DNA from: Sphingomonas bacterium
Lineage (GTDB): Bacteria > Pseudomonadota > Alphaproteobacteria > Sphingomonadales > Sphingomonadaceae
DNA length: 64,000 nucleotides
Reading direction: 5' to 3'
Assembly (NCBI RefSeq): GCF_903642285.1
Contig: NZ_CAHJWJ010000003.1
Span: 117,245 to 181,244, forward strand
Both the position numbers and the translations under genes were made by a program. Under the pieces are notes generated by a model that saw only the letters and a program-made list of their open reading frames with translations, was not told the origin of the DNA and did no database searches. Within the stretch, counting starts at the first letter, position 1, and the number at the start of each line of letters is the position of its first letter. Positions 26,063 through 35,699 of the stretch are shown here, in pieces.

Positions 26063-26527
26063 TCAACCCGGACGGGACGACCAGGTCGCGGGCCGCAGGA
26101 TCGCGAACGGGCTTTCCAGCGTTCCCGCGAATACGACCAGCAGGAGGCCGCCGACGAGACCAAAATTCTTCACGAACTGCCAGAAATGCTCGCGCGCCAC
26201 GCTGTCGTCGCCGGCGCTGAAGAAGTCCGGGTACGCCCAGAACGGATGATACAGGAACGCGGTCACGACGCAGAAGCCGGCCAGCAGCACGGCGGCGGGC
26301 CGGTCGAGGCAGCCCGTGACGATGCAGATCGGCGTCAGCCCCTCGACCAGGATCGCCAGCACCAGCAGCAGCGGCGCGCCGGGCAGGCCACCGGTCCCGG
26401 GCGATCGGCCCGCATTGGTTTGCGCCAATGAATTTTTCCAGTGCCACACCTTGTCGATCGCGCTGAACGGGAACATGGCGACGAGGCAGACCCGCGCCGC
26501 GATCCAGATTGCCTCGTTCCACGTCAT
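26063..26527 (-). CDS. DoxX-family membrane protein
   Basis: The 154-residue protein has four predicted membrane helices and the family opening RVCLVAMFPFSAIDKVWHWK, plus FVKNFGLVGGLLLVVF near the end. DoxX relatives act in thiosulfate or quinone-linked redox or as membrane components of oxidoreductases. It is divergent from the GMC oxidoreductase gene. The start at 26527 opens with MTWNEA; a longer GTG start at 26563 is possible but less likely. Confidence 0.8.
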   Translation of the reverse strand: MTWNEAIWIAARVCLVAMFPFSAIDKVWHWKNSLAQTNAGRSPGTGGLPGAPLLLVLAILVEGLTPICIVTGCLDRPAAVLLAGFCVVTAFLYHPFWAYPDFFSAGDDSVAREHFWQFVKNFGLVGGLLLVVFAGTLESPFAILRPATWSSRPG

Positions 26528-26603
26528 GACGGGGGGTTCCAACGGAGATCGGTGTGGACGCACCAGTTACGGCCCTGCGCGCGGGCTAACAGGAGCCACG
26601 CCG

Positions 26604-28169
26604 ATGAGCAACGACCGCTTCGACGTCATCGTGATCGGCTCGGGCCCGGGCGGCGCTTCGCTCGCGCTCAGGCTGGCGGCGACGGGCAAGCGGATCCTGA
26701 TCCTCGAGCGCGGCGACTATCTGACCCGCGAGCGCGACAACTGGAACGCGCGCGCGGTGTTCGTCGACGGGAAATATCAGGTCAAGGAAACCTGGTACGA
26801 CGACCGCGGCCACAGCTTCCATCCCGGCCTGCACTATATGGTCGGCGGCAACAGCAAGGTCTATGGCTCCGCACTGTTCCGCCTGCGCGAGCGCGATTTC
26901 GGCGAGATCGTCCATTCGGACGGCGTTTCCCCCGCATGGCCACTGCCGTACGACGTGTTCGAACCCTATTATGCGCAGGCCGAGGCGATCTACTACGTCC
27001 ACGGGCAGCGCGGTCTCGATCCGAACGAGCCGCCGTCGAGCGGGCCCTATCCGTTCGAGCCGGTCGCGCACGAGCCACGGCTTCAGGCGCTGTCGGACGC
27101 TTTGGAGAAGATCGGCCACCACCCGTTTCCCCAGCCGCTCGGCATCCTGCTCGACGAGGTCGGAACGCGGGCGTCGCCGACGAGCGCGTGCATCCGCTGC
27201 GACGCGTTCGACGGCTTCCCTTGCCTGACCAACGGCAAGGCGGATGCGCAGATCGCCTGCATCGAACCCGCGCTGGCGCACGACAACGTCACGCTCCTCA
27301 CCGGGGCCTATGCCGAACGGCTGGAGACCGACGCGTCGGGGCGCACCGTCACCGCGGTGCACGTCGTGCGCGACGGCGTGGCGGAAGTCTATGCCGCCGA
27401 TATCGTCGTCGCGGCGTGCGGCGCGCTTTCCTCGGCGCTGCTGATGTTCCGCTCCGCGAGCGATCGACATCCGAACGGCCTCGCCAACGGCTCGGACCAG
27501 GTCGGCCGCAACTATATGCGCCACAACAACGCCGCCTTCATGGCGGTGTCGCGCGAGCGCAACGACACCGTGTTCCAGAAGACGCTGGCGCTGACCGATT
27601 TCTATTTCGGGGCGGACGACTGGGAATATCCGCTCGGCACCATCCTGACCAACGGCAAGTCCCACGGCGCGGCGGTGGAAGGCGAGGCGCTGCCCGCTTT
27701 CCTGCAATGGTTTCCCGACAAGCCGTTCGACGTCCTGGCGCAGCACGCGATCGATTTCTGGGTGATGAGCGAGGACCTGCCGTTGCCCGGCAACCGGATC
27801 ACGCTCGGCAAGGACGGTCGCGTCACGCTCGCGGTGCGGCCGACCGGCGGCGAAGCGCACCGCCGCCTGCGGCACAAGCTGGGGGGGCTGCTGACGCAGG
27901 TCGATGCGCACCCGCAACTGCTCGAACGGTCGCTGTATCTGGGGAAGAATATTCCGGTCGGCGGCACCGCGCACCAGGCAGGCACGATGCGTTTCGGCAC
28001 CGATCCGGCGACGTCCGTCCTCGATCTGCACTGCCGGGCGCATGAGGTGGATAACCTCTACGCCGTCGACGCGAGCTTCTTCCCGACGATCGGCGCGGTG
28101 AACCCGACGCTGACGATCATCGCCAACGCGCTACGCGTCGCCGATCACGTCGCCGAACGACTGCGCTGA
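26604..28169 (+). CDS. GMC-family FAD-dependent oxidoreductase
   Basis: This 521-residue flavoprotein has the FAD-binding GSGPGGASLALRLA near the start. It ends with the GMC signature HQAGTMRFG and NLYAVDASFFP plus AVNPTLTIIANA. A cysteine-rich stretch, CIRCDAFDGFPC, lies near residue 195. Relatives oxidise alcohols, sugars or sterols; this subtype often works with a cytochrome or membrane partner. The DoxX gene diverges from its start. Its stop codon overlaps the convergent transporter gene by 25 bases. The start follows AACAGGAGCCACG. Confidence 0.88.
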   Translation: MSNDRFDVIVIGSGPGGASLALRLAATGKRILILERGDYLTRERDNWNARAVFVDGKYQVKETWYDDRGHSFHPGLHYMVGGNSKVYGSALFRLRERDFGEIVHSDGVSPAWPLPYDVFEPYYAQAEAIYYVHGQRGLDPNEPPSSGPYPFEPVAHEPRLQALSDALEKIGHHPFPQPLGILLDEVGTRASPTSACIRCDAFDGFPCLTNGKADAQIACIEPALAHDNVTLLTGAYAERLETDASGRTVTAVHVVRDGVAEVYAADIVVAACGALSSALLMFRSASDRHPNGLANGSDQVGRNYMRHNNAAFMAVSRERNDTVFQKTLALTDFYFGADDWEYPLGTILTNGKSHGAAVEGEALPAFLQWFPDKPFDVLAQHAIDFWVMSEDLPLPGNRITLGKDGRVTLAVRPTGGEAHRRLRHKLGGLLTQVDAHPQLLERSLYLGKNIPVGGTAHQAGTMRFGTDPATSVLDLHCRAHEVDNLYAVDASFFPTIGAVNPTLTIIANALRVADHVAERLR

Positions 28170-29311
28170 TCGTCCTGGGCGCGGGTCAGCAGGATCAGCG
28201 CAAGTCCGCCCGCCGCCATCGCGGCCCCGGCGACCGAGACCCAGGTGTAGCTGAGCCCGGCCGCGATCACCCCGCCGCCAAGCGCCGCGCCGATCGCGTT
28301 GCCTAGATTGAACGCGCCGATGTTGATCGACGAGGCGAGATTCGGCGCGTCGCTCGCCACGCTCATCACCCGCGCCTGCAGCGACGGCACGAGCGCGAAG
28401 GTCGCGACGCCCCAAGCGAAGACGGTCGCGATCGCCGGTACGGCGCTGTGCATCGTCCAGGCGAACAGGACGAGCAACGTCACGAGCGATGAGAACACCA
28501 CGATCAGTGTCGGCGTCAGCGCCTTGTCGGCGAAACGTCCGCCGAGCGCGTTGCCGACGGTCAGGCCGATCCCGTAGATCACCAGCGTCGCCGTCACCAT
28601 ATTTTCGGAAACATGCGTCACGTGCTGCAGGATGGGGGCGATATAGGTGAAGACGGTGAACATCGCCGCCGAGCCGAGCACCGTCGCCAGGAGGGCGAGC
28701 AGCACGGCCGGCCGGCCCATCGCCTTCAGTTCGCGGCGGATGTCGGTCCGCGCATTCCCGGCGATCCGCGGCAAGGCCAGCACCAGCGCGATCATCGCGA
28801 TCACGCCGAGCCCGCCGATACCCGCGAAGGCGGCGCGCCAGCCGATATGCTGCCCGATCCATGCCGCCAGCGGCACGCCGCCGATATTGGCGATCGTCAG
28901 CCCGCTGAACATCGCCGCGACCGCGCCGGCACGACGCTCGGGCGCGACGAGCGATGCGGCGACCACCGATCCGACACCGAAGAAGGAACCATGACACAGC
29001 GACGTCACGATCCGCGCCGCCATCAGCCAGCCATAGCCGGGCGCCACCGCCGCCAGGAGATTGCCGAGCGTGAACAGACCCATCAACCCGACCAGCAGAA
29101 GCTTGCGATCGAGGCGGCCCGTCGGCAGGGTCAATAGCGGCGCGCCGACCATCACGCCGAGCGCATAGCCGGTGACGAGTAGGCCCGCCGCCGGTATCGA
29201 GACGTGCAGACCGGTCGCGATCACGGGCAACAGGCCCATCGGCGCGAACTCCGTCGTGCCGATGCCGAACGCCCCGACCGCCACCGCGAATAGGGGCCAG
29301 TTGATTTTCAT
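28145..29311 (-). CDS. MFS transporter (AraJ/sugar-efflux type)
   Basis: The 388-residue protein has twelve predicted helices. The opening IGTTEFAPMGLLPVIA and GYALGVMVGAPLLTLPTGRLDRKLLL with the loop 2-3 motif are typical of the DHA1 group that includes AraJ and sugar or drug exporters. The substrate cannot be inferred. The 3' end overlaps the GMC gene on the other strand, and it diverges from the VOC protein gene. Confidence 0.88.
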   Translation of the reverse strand: MKINWPLFAVAVGAFGIGTTEFAPMGLLPVIATGLHVSIPAAGLLVTGYALGVMVGAPLLTLPTGRLDRKLLLVGLMGLFTLGNLLAAVAPGYGWLMAARIVTSLCHGSFFGVGSVVAASLVAPERRAGAVAAMFSGLTIANIGGVPLAAWIGQHIGWRAAFAGIGGLGVIAMIALVLALPRIAGNARTDIRRELKAMGRPAVLLALLATVLGSAAMFTVFTYIAPILQHVTHVSENMVTATLVIYGIGLTVGNALGGRFADKALTPTLIVVFSSLVTLLVLFAWTMHSAVPAIATVFAWGVATFALVPSLQARVMSVASDAPNLASSINIGAFNLGNAIGAALGGGVIAAGLSYTWVSVAGAAMAAGGLALILLTRAQDDQRSRSAT

Positions 29312-29330
29312 TCGCTCGACCCTTCAGCCG

Positions 29331-29354
29331 CAGGTACGCAGGTACGCAGGCACC
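29331..29354. repeat. three tandem 8-bp units between divergent genes
   Basis: CAGGTACG occurs twice in a row at 29331-29346, and a diverged third unit CAGGCACC follows. It sits between the MFS and VOC gene starts. It could be a slippage tract or tandem regulator site. Confidence 0.4.
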
Positions 29355-29397
29355 GAAACGCCGCTTGCGCGTTATCGGGTGCGTGGGACACTCCGGC

Positions 29398-30204
29398 ATG
29401 ACCTCTCCGCGCATCGGGCATATCGCGCGGATCGCATTGAACGTGCGCGACCTGGACCGGGCGATCGCTTTCTATACCGGTGCGCTCGCGTTCGTGATCG
29501 AGGCGCGGTCGGCGAACGGTGCGCGGCTCGCGCTCGGGTCGGAATGGATCGAATTGATATTGCGTCCGGACGGGGCACCCTATCCGCAGCCGCGCGCCGC
29601 GAACGATCCCTGGTTCCAGCATTTCGCGATCGCGGTGGCCGACATGGCGGCCGCGTACGAGCGGCTCGCTCGCGTCTCGCCGGAGCCGATCACCCGGGGC
29701 GGGCCTCAGCTCTTGCCGCCGAGCACGGGATCGGTGACGGCGTACAAGTTCCGCGATCCCGATGGCCATCCGCTCGAACTCTCATATGCGCCTGCCAGCG
29801 ACTGGGCCCGCTTGCCGAACCCGGGTGGCGCGGTCTTCCTCGGCATCGACCACACCGCGCTGGCGGTACGCTCGCTTGCGCCGAGCATCGCCTTCTACAC
29901 CGGGCTTGGTTTCCGCCTCGGCGCGCAGTCGTTGAACGAGGGGCCGGAACAGGCACGGCTCGATGGTCTGGACGACGCCGTCGTCGACATCGTCACGCTG
30001 CTGACGCCCGAGCCGGGGCCGCACGTCGAACTCCTGCATTACCGGTCGCCCGGGGCACCGGCCGTGCGCGAATGCGCGGAGGGTGATATAGCGGCCACGC
30101 AAACCCTGCTTGCGCCGTCCGGACCGCCGGCAAGCGGACAGGGGGACGCGGCCATCCCGTGCCTGCGGGATCCCGACGGCCATTTGCTTCGCCTTACCGC
30201 CTGA
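29398..30204 (+). CDS. two-domain VOC (glyoxalase/dioxygenase fold) protein
   Basis: The 268-residue protein has two VOC units, starting at IGHIARIALNVRDLDRAIAF and again at FLGIDHTALAVRSLAPSIAF. Each unit ends in DPDGHPLELS or DPDGHLLRLT. This fold serves glyoxalases, extradiol dioxygenases and bleomycin-resistance proteins. The motifs suggest one metal site per unit but no substrate. The ATG at 29398 is favoured; an in-frame GTG lies at 29365. It is followed 20 bases later by a sugar-dehydrogenase-like gene. Confidence 0.76.
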   Translation: MTSPRIGHIARIALNVRDLDRAIAFYTGALAFVIEARSANGARLALGSEWIELILRPDGAPYPQPRAANDPWFQHFAIAVADMAAAYERLARVSPEPITRGGPQLLPPSTGSVTAYKFRDPDGHPLELSYAPASDWARLPNPGGAVFLGIDHTALAVRSLAPSIAFYTGLGFRLGAQSLNEGPEQARLDGLDDAVVDIVTLLTPEPGPHVELLHYRSPGAPAVRECAEGDIAATQTLLAPSGPPASGQGDAAIPCLRDPDGHLLRLTA

Positions 30205-30224
30205 CATCGAAAAAGGACCGTCCA

Positions 30225-31166
30225 ATGGCCAAGTACAAGATCGGCATCATCGGCTTCGGCAAGATCGCGCGCGATCAGCATGTCCCTGCGATCGCCGCGA
30301 CGCCCGAGTTCCAGCTTGCGGCGGTGTGCAACAGCGGCGGCGGCAGCCCACCCGATGACGTGCCGTCGTTCGACGGCTATGATGCGATGCTGAAGGGCGT
30401 CGCCGATCTCGACGTCGTGTCGATCTGCACCCCGCCCGGCCCGCGTCGCTCGATCGCCGCGGCCTGTCTCGCGGCGGGCAAGCATGTGCTGCTGGAAAAG
30501 CCGCCCGCGGGAACCGTGACCGAAGTCGCGGATATCGCGCACCGCGCCGACGCCGCCGGCAAGGTCGCGTTCGCGACATACCACGCCCAGCACAACGCCG
30601 CGGTGAAGCGCGCCGCGGACATGCTGGCGGGAAAGACGCTGAAATCGCTCACGGTCACCTGGAAGGAGGATCTGCGGCGCTGGCATCCCGGACAGGACTG
30701 GATCATGGCGGCCGGCGGGTTCGGCATCTTCGATCCCGGTATCAACGCGCTGTCGATCCTGACCCGGATCCTGCCGCAGCCGGTGTTCATCAGCGCGGCG
30801 GAATTGTTCTTCCCGGCAAACCGGGGGGCACCGATCGCCGCCGATCTGACCTTCAGCACCGGTCTGGCGACCGACGGGCAGCTCGTCGGCGAACTCGACT
30901 GGCGTCAGACCGGACCGCAGACATGGTCGATCGATGTCGAGACGGCGGACGGAACCAAGCTGACCCTAGCGGACGGCGGCGCGCAGTTGCAGGTCGATGG
31001 TCAGCCGCCGTTCGTCGGGCCCGCCGACGAATATCCCGACATCTACAAGGAATTCGCCGCGCTGCTGGCCGATGGCCGGTCGAAGGTCGACGCCGCGCCG
31101 TTCCAGCTGGTCGCCGACGCCTTCATGCTGGCCAAGAGGACCGAGGTCGCCGCGTTCGACTTCTGA
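30225..31166 (+). CDS. Gfo/Idh/MocA oxidoreductase (galactose 1-dehydrogenase-like)
   Basis: The 313-residue protein opens with a Rossmann NAD(P)-binding fold (IGIIGFGKIARDQHVPAIAA) and carries the family's LLEKPPAGTVTE lysine-proline motif. The C-terminal half is a substrate domain with HPGQDWIMAAGGFGIFDPGI. Overall layout is closest to bacterial D-galactose or L-arabinose 1-dehydrogenases. It starts 20 bases after the VOC gene with AAAAGGACCGTCCA upstream, so the two are probably an operon. Confidence 0.82.
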   Translation: MAKYKIGIIGFGKIARDQHVPAIAATPEFQLAAVCNSGGGSPPDDVPSFDGYDAMLKGVADLDVVSICTPPGPRRSIAAACLAAGKHVLLEKPPAGTVTEVADIAHRADAAGKVAFATYHAQHNAAVKRAADMLAGKTLKSLTVTWKEDLRRWHPGQDWIMAAGGFGIFDPGINALSILTRILPQPVFISAAELFFPANRGAPIAADLTFSTGLATDGQLVGELDWRQTGPQTWSIDVETADGTKLTLADGGAQLQVDGQPPFVGPADEYPDIYKEFAALLADGRSKVDAAPFQLVADAFMLAKRTEVAAFDF

Positions 31167-31202
31167 GCCGCATGTCGCGAACCCGCGGACGGGACAGCGG
31201 CC

Positions 31203-32345
31203 TCACCCTTCGATGACGTGGGGCACGAAGCGAGCGGTGTTGCCGGTGATCAACCCGTCTTCGCGGATGCCGATCCCGGCGGGTTCGCCGTCGACGATCC
31301 AGCTGCCGATGACCGGAAAACAGCCCGGTGCGGCTTCGGGCAGATGGTACAGCGCCTGGTACACATACCCCTCGTCGCCATAAGCCCCGGTGGTCGAGGC
31401 GACGACCGCGCCGGCGCGGCGGATCGAGACGTTCGCACCCTCCCTGGCCAGCATCGGCTTTGCGACCGCGTCGCCCGCGGGGATGTCGAACGATGTCTCG
31501 AGCAAGTTGGGATGGCCGGGGAAGAGCTGCCACAAGATCGCGAGAATGGCCTTGTTTGACCAGATCATCTTCCAGATCGGCTCGATCCACACCATGCCGA
31601 CAAGGCTTTCGAGCAGCTGCGGCGCGAACGCCTCATTTACCAGCCATTCCCATGGATAGAGCTTGAACACCGCGTCGATCGGCTGTTCGGCATCGTCCAC
31701 GAAGCATCGGCCGTCGTCGTTCCAGCCGATATTGTCGACCAGTATCGGGATCGTCGCGATGCCCGCAGCTTCCGCGGTATCGCGCAGATACGATGTCGTC
31801 ACCGCGTCCTCGGCCGCATCGTCGGCGACATGCGCGAAATGCACCGCGGGGGGCAGGAGAGCGCGGATGTCGGTCCATTTGCCGACCAGCTTGTCGTGGA
31901 GGCTGGTGAACTGGTCGAGATGCGCGAACCGTTCCTCCTTCCACGACCATTGGATCACGGCCGCCTCGAGCAGCGATGTCGGTGTGTCGCAGTTGAATTC
32001 GAACAGCTTGGGTGCCCCGCCACCGTCATAACCGAGATCGAAACGGCCGAAATTCAGCGCGGGCGGTTCGGCGTCCCAGGCATCGCGGACGGCCTGATGG
32101 AATATCGGCGGAATGCAGAACCGGTCGAGCAGTGTCTGGTCGTCCAAGATCGCCTGCCCGGCCGCGAGGAACAGCCGGTAGAGTTCGACCGTCGCATCCT
32201 CGATCTGCTCGATCTGCGCGCCCGTGAAGCTGTAATAGGCGCTTTCGTTCCAATAAGGCCGTCCGGCGCTGGTGTGCCAGATCAGGCCCTCGGCTTCGAC
32301 CTTCGCACGCCAGTCGGGCCTGGGCTCGATCTCGATCCGTCTCAC
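31203..32345 (-). CDS. glutathionylspermidine synthase-like ATP-grasp protein (YgiC/YjfC type)
   Basis: The 380-residue protein matches the YgiC/YjfC branch of the glutathionylspermidine synthase family. It has WNESAYYSF, FEFNCDTPTSLLEAA, DAVFKLYPWEWL and NLLETSFD, with the ATP-grasp core in the second half. It lacks the amidase domain of the bifunctional enzyme. It starts with GTG that overlaps the stop of the upstream lipoprotein gene (GTGA). The same pairing is known as ygiB-ygiC in enterobacteria. The substrate of this branch is not established. Confidence 0.82.
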   Translation of the reverse strand: MRRIEIEPRPDWRAKVEAEGLIWHTSAGRPYWNESAYYSFTGAQIEQIEDATVELYRLFLAAGQAILDDQTLLDRFCIPPIFHQAVRDAWDAEPPALNFGRFDLGYDGGGAPKLFEFNCDTPTSLLEAAVIQWSWKEERFAHLDQFTSLHDKLVGKWTDIRALLPPAVHFAHVADDAAEDAVTTSYLRDTAEAAGIATIPILVDNIGWNDDGRCFVDDAEQPIDAVFKLYPWEWLVNEAFAPQLLESLVGMVWIEPIWKMIWSNKAILAILWQLFPGHPNLLETSFDIPAGDAVAKPMLAREGANVSIRRAGAVVASTTGAYGDEGYVYQALYHLPEAAPGCFPVIGSWIVDGEPAGIGIREDGLITGNTARFVPHVIEG

Positions 32346-32731
32346 TCGCCGGCACCGCCGCCGAACCCGCCGAACCCGCGCGCCGACGATCCGAACCCGC
32401 CGCGCGATATCGCCGCAGACCGAGTCGTCGCGCTCCCCGCGGGTGCGCGCGCATAGGCCGCTCCGGCGGCCGGCCTGAACGATCCGCCGCCGACATGCTG
32501 GCCATAATAGGGGATCACGCTGTTGCGGCCGAGATAATACCACAGGAAGGCGGTACCCATGCCCCCGCCCCCGACATGCCGCTGGCATTCGGCGTCGGGC
32601 ACGCGGTTGCCCTGCCGGTCGGTGCAGATCGCGGTGTTGTCGGTGGCGGTCCACCCATTGTCCCGCTGGCCGCAGCCCGACACCAGCAACGCCGCGGCTA
32701 CGCCGGTGGTGATTTTCAGATCGAGTTTCAT
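32342..32731 (-). CDS. YgiB-like lipoprotein, partner of the ATP-grasp protein
   Basis: The 129-residue protein has a lipobox LLVSGC (cysteine about residue 20), then a short cysteine-containing domain (TAICTDRQGNRVPDAECQRH). It ends in a Gly/Ser/Ala-rich tail with RSAAISRGGFG. That layout fits the DUF1190/YgiB group. It is coupled to the ATP-grasp gene by a stop-start overlap. The start follows GGGGGGATACC. Confidence 0.68.
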   Translation of the reverse strand: MKLDLKITTGVAAALLVSGCGQRDNGWTATDNTAICTDRQGNRVPDAECQRHVGGGGMGTAFLWYYLGRNSVIPYYGQHVGGGSFRPAAGAAYARAPAGSATTRSAAISRGGFGSSARGFGGFGGGAGE

Positions 32732-32806
32732 GGTATCCCCCCCGTCACATTGGCAGCGATCGGGCGCACGGACAATCGGCTTCGATGAGTCCGATCGGTT
32801 TGACCG

Positions 32807-33124
32807 TCACAGCGTCTTCGCCTTCGCCTTCGCCCATTTCTCTCCGGCGTCGCCGCCCCACAACAGCCAGGCGATGAAGCCAGCGGACGGATCGTCGTTC
32901 GCGTTCCATTTGTGCGTGCCGCCGTCCTTGTCGACCGCATGGCGCGCGAAATAACTGTGCATCGACTTCACATCGTCCTCGCTGAGGTCCGCGCCCTCGG
33001 CGAGTTGCTTCGCACGCCGGACGCCGACATCGGTACCGCCGCGACCGAACTTCTCGCGTAGGCGCAGCCCGCGCCGCGCCGCGGACGCCATTCTCTGATT
33101 GGGTTTGAACATGCGATCGGCCAT
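32807..33124 (-). CDS. small phage-capsid-associated-like protein
   Basis: The 105-residue protein begins after CAGGAGGACGTC, a strong ribosome binding site. It contains RRGLRLREKFGRGGTDVGV, MHSYFARHAVDKDGGTH and GFIAWLLWGGDAGEKWA. These blocks resemble short domains attached to phage prohead proteins, but no other phage gene is near. It may be a domesticated orphan. Its role is unknown. Confidence 0.6.
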   Translation of the reverse strand: MADRMFKPNQRMASAARRGLRLREKFGRGGTDVGVRRAKQLAEGADLSEDDVKSMHSYFARHAVDKDGGTHKWNANDDPSAGFIAWLLWGGDAGEKWAKAKAKTL

Positions 33125-33210
33125 GACGTCCTCCTGTTGCACCGTCGCAACGGCCCCGGCCTGCCTAATGTTTCCGGGACAGCTGCTATTCCAGGTCAGG
33201 AACAGGGCAA

Positions 33211-33243
33211 ATACCCGGGTATGCCAATGAAAGGCATGCCAAT
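33211..33243. promoter_or_regulatory. palindrome and direct repeats upstream of uvrB
   Basis: The 206-base gap between two divergent genes holds a perfect 12-bp palindrome ATACCCGGGTAT (33211-33222), overlapping two copies of ATGCCAAT (33221-33228 and 33236-33243). I saw no GTTC-N7-GTTC box of the alphaproteobacterial LexA type here. It may be an operator for the short gene or for uvrB. Confidence 0.4.
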
Positions 33244-33330
33244 ATTCGCACCGGTGCGTCATGCCATTTGCGCTGCACCGAGCCCTCACGTTCGTTGCGC
33301 CTTGCCACGATCGGACCCATATTCGGTAGC

Positions 33331-35526
33331 ATGGCCATCCAGATCCGCACCAGCCTCGCCGAGCCCGAAACCGACGGTTCGTTCGTACCGCACCGGCCGC
33401 AGCGGCCGCAAAAGGTGGAGGGCGGCAAGGCTTTCCGGATCGTCAGCGAATACAGCCCGAGCGGCGATCAGCCGGGCGCGATCGCCGAACTGACCGCGGC
33501 GGCAGTGGACGGCGAGCGCGACCAGGTGCTGCTCGGGGTCACCGGTTCGGGCAAGACCTTCACGATGGCGAAGGTCATCGAGCAATTGCAGCGGCCCGCG
33601 CTGATCCTCGCACCCAACAAGATCCTGGCGGCGCAGCTGTACGGCGAGATGAAATCGTTCTTCCCCGACAATGCGGTCGAATATTTCGTCAGCTATTACG
33701 ATTATTACCAACCCGAAGCCTATGTGCCGCGGTCGGACACGTACATCGAGAAGGAAAGCTCGGTGAACGAATCGATCGACCGGATGCGGCACTCCGCGAC
33801 CCGCGCGCTGCTGGAGCGCGACGACGTCATCATCGTCGCGTCGGTGTCGTGTCTCTACGGCATCGGCTCGGTCGAGACCTATTCGGCGATGATCTTCGAC
33901 CTGAAGAAGGGCCAGATCGTCGACCAGCGCGAGATCGTGCGCAAGCTGGTCGCGCTGCAATACAAGCGCAACGACGCCGCGTTCCAGCGCGGCGCGTTCC
34001 GGGTGCGCGGCGATACGCTGGAACTCTTCCCCTCGCATTACGAGGACAGCGCGTGGCGGATCGCGTTCTTCGGCGACGAGATCGAGGAGATCACCGAATT
34101 CGACCCGCTGACCGGCAAGAAGGTCGCGTCGCTGAACTCGGTCCGCGTCTATGCGAACTCGCATTACGTCACGCCCGGTCCGACGCTGAAACAGGCGGGC
34201 GAGGCGATCAAGCACGAGCTGTCCGAACGGCTGAAGGAACTGGTGATCGAGGGCAAGCTGCTGGAGGCGCAGCGACTGGAGCAGCGGACGAATTTCGACC
34301 TTGAGATGATCGCCGCGACCGGCAGCTGCAACGGGATCGAGAATTACAGCCGCTTCCTGACCGGCCGCCTGCCTGGCGAGCCGCCGCCGACCCTGTTCGA
34401 GTATCTGCCCGAGAATGCGCTGCTCTTCGTCGATGAAAGCCACGTGACGATCGGCCAGATCAACGGCATGTCCAGGGGCGATCACCGCCGCAAGATGACG
34501 CTCGCCGAATATGGCTTCCGCCTGCCCTCGGCGATCGACAACCGGCCGCTCAGGTTCAACGAATGGGATGCGATGCGCCCGCAGACGACCTATGTCTCGG
34601 CGACGCCGGGCGGCTGGGAGATGGAGCGCACCGGCGGCGTCTTCGCCGAACAGGTCATCCGCCCGACCGGACTGATCGATCCGCCCGTCGAGATCAAACC
34701 CGTCGAGGAGCAGGTGCAGGACCTGATCGTCGAATGCCGCAAGACGACCGAGGCGGGGTACCGCACGCTCGTCACGACGCTGACCAAGCGGATGGCGGAG
34801 GACCTGACCGAATATATGCACGAGGCGGGGATCAAGGTCCGCTACATGCATAGCGATGTCGAGACGCTGGAGCGGATCGAACTGATCCGCGACTTGCGGC
34901 TTGGCGTGTACGACGTGCTCATCGGCATCAACCTGCTGCGCGAGGGGCTCGACATCCCCGAATGCGGGCTGGTCGCGATCCTGGATGCGGACAAGGAGGG
35001 TTTCCTGCGCTCGGAGACGTCACTGATCCAGACGATCGGCCGTGCCGCGCGCAATGTCGACGGGCGGGTGATCCTGTATGCCGATCGCATCACCGGCAGC
35101 ATGGAGCGCGCGATGAACGAGACGGCGCGTCGGCGCGAGAAGCAGGTCGCGTACAATAGCGAACACGGCATCACCCCGCAGACGATCCGCCGCAACATCG
35201 GCGACATCATCGCGCATGTCGCGAGCGGCGACCAGGTCACGATCCCGATCGACGAGGACCGTCCGCACATGGTCGGCCACAATCTGCGCGCCTATATCGA
35301 GGATCTGGAAAAGCAGATGCGCAAGGCCGCGTCCGACCTGGAATTTGAGACCGCCGGGCGCCTCCGCGACGAGATCCGCCAGCTGGAGAATGACGAACTG
35401 GGCCTACCGGTCGAACAGCAGAAGGCGCCGATCATGGGGCGGTCTAACGAGGGCAAGGCCGGGACCCGCAAGGGACGCTACGGGCGGGAGAGCAAGATGC
35501 GGATGGGGGGCTCGCGGTCGCGTTGA
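33331..35526 (+). CDS. uvrB: excinuclease ABC subunit B
   Basis: The 731-residue protein is a complete UvrB. It has Walker [11 protein letters not shown], the beta-hairpin [23 protein letters not shown] box FVDESHVT, helicase motif VI region GRAARN, and the C-terminal UVR domain [21 protein letters not shown] that contacts UvrA and UvrC. It verifies DNA damage in nucleotide excision repair. The ATG at 33331 gives the usual N-terminus for alphaproteobacteria; an in-frame ATG at 33268 only adds a non-conserved tail. No LexA box was recognised upstream. Confidence 0.97.
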   Translation: MAIQIRTSLAEPETDGSFVPHRPQRPQKVEGGKAFRIVSEYSPSGDQPGAIAELTAAAVDGERDQVLLGVTGSGKTFTMAKVIEQLQRPALILAPNKILAAQLYGEMKSFFPDNAVEYFVSYYDYYQPEAYVPRSDTYIEKESSVNESIDRMRHSATRALLERDDVIIVASVSCLYGIGSVETYSAMIFDLKKGQIVDQREIVRKLVALQYKRNDAAFQRGAFRVRGDTLELFPSHYEDSAWRIAFFGDEIEEITEFDPLTGKKVASLNSVRVYANSHYVTPGPTLKQAGEAIKHELSERLKELVIEGKLLEAQRLEQRTNFDLEMIAATGSCNGIENYSRFLTGRLPGEPPPTLFEYLPENALLFVDESHVTIGQINGMSRGDHRRKMTLAEYGFRLPSAIDNRPLRFNEWDAMRPQTTYVSATPGGWEMERTGGVFAEQVIRPTGLIDPPVEIKPVEEQVQDLIVECRKTTEAGYRTLVTTLTKRMAEDLTEYMHEAGIKVRYMHSDVETLERIELIRDLRLGVYDVLIGINLLREGLDIPECGLVAILDADKEGFLRSETSLIQTIGRAARNVDGRVILYADRITGSMERAMNETARRREKQVAYNSEHGITPQTIRRNIGDIIAHVASGDQVTIPIDEDRPHMVGHNLRAYIEDLEKQMRKAASDLEFETAGRLRDEIRQLENDELGLPVEQQKAPIMGRSNEGKAGTRKGRYGRESKMRMGGSRSR

Positions 35527-35574
35527 TATTTTCTGTCTGAGAGAGTATATATAGCTGACAAGAGGGGGTGGACG

Positions 35575-35655
35575 ATGCAGATTGACGTAGATTTCGAAGT
35601 CTTCAAGGCGCTCACCAATTTGCGCGAACAGGAGTCCGACTCGTATTTCAATTAA
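35575..35655 (+). pseudogene. truncated small DNA-binding-like ORF (26 codons)
   Basis: After AGAGGGGGTGGACG an ATG opens MQIDVDFEVFKALTNLREQE, which resembles the start of small ribbon-helix-helix proteins of SeqA or antitoxin type. A stop comes at residue 27, where relatives continue for 60 or more residues. No frame nearby continues the pattern. It is probably a decayed gene next to the HigA-like antitoxin. The call is tentative. Confidence 0.35.
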
Positions 35656-35699
35656 CGACCAATGGCGTATATGCTTCGTCTGGAAGGACGGAGACGCAT

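Noticed and set aside
26586..28043. 485-codon open frame on the - strand
   Set aside because: It is antisense to the GMC oxidoreductase, which has full family motifs.
32807..33124. Possible prophage
   Set aside because: Only one phage-like short protein is present, with no integrase, terminase, capsid or att repeats nearby.
33125..33330. LexA (SOS) box before uvrB
   Set aside because: No GTTC-N7-GTTC pattern was found; the GAAC and GTTC copies seen are wrongly spaced.
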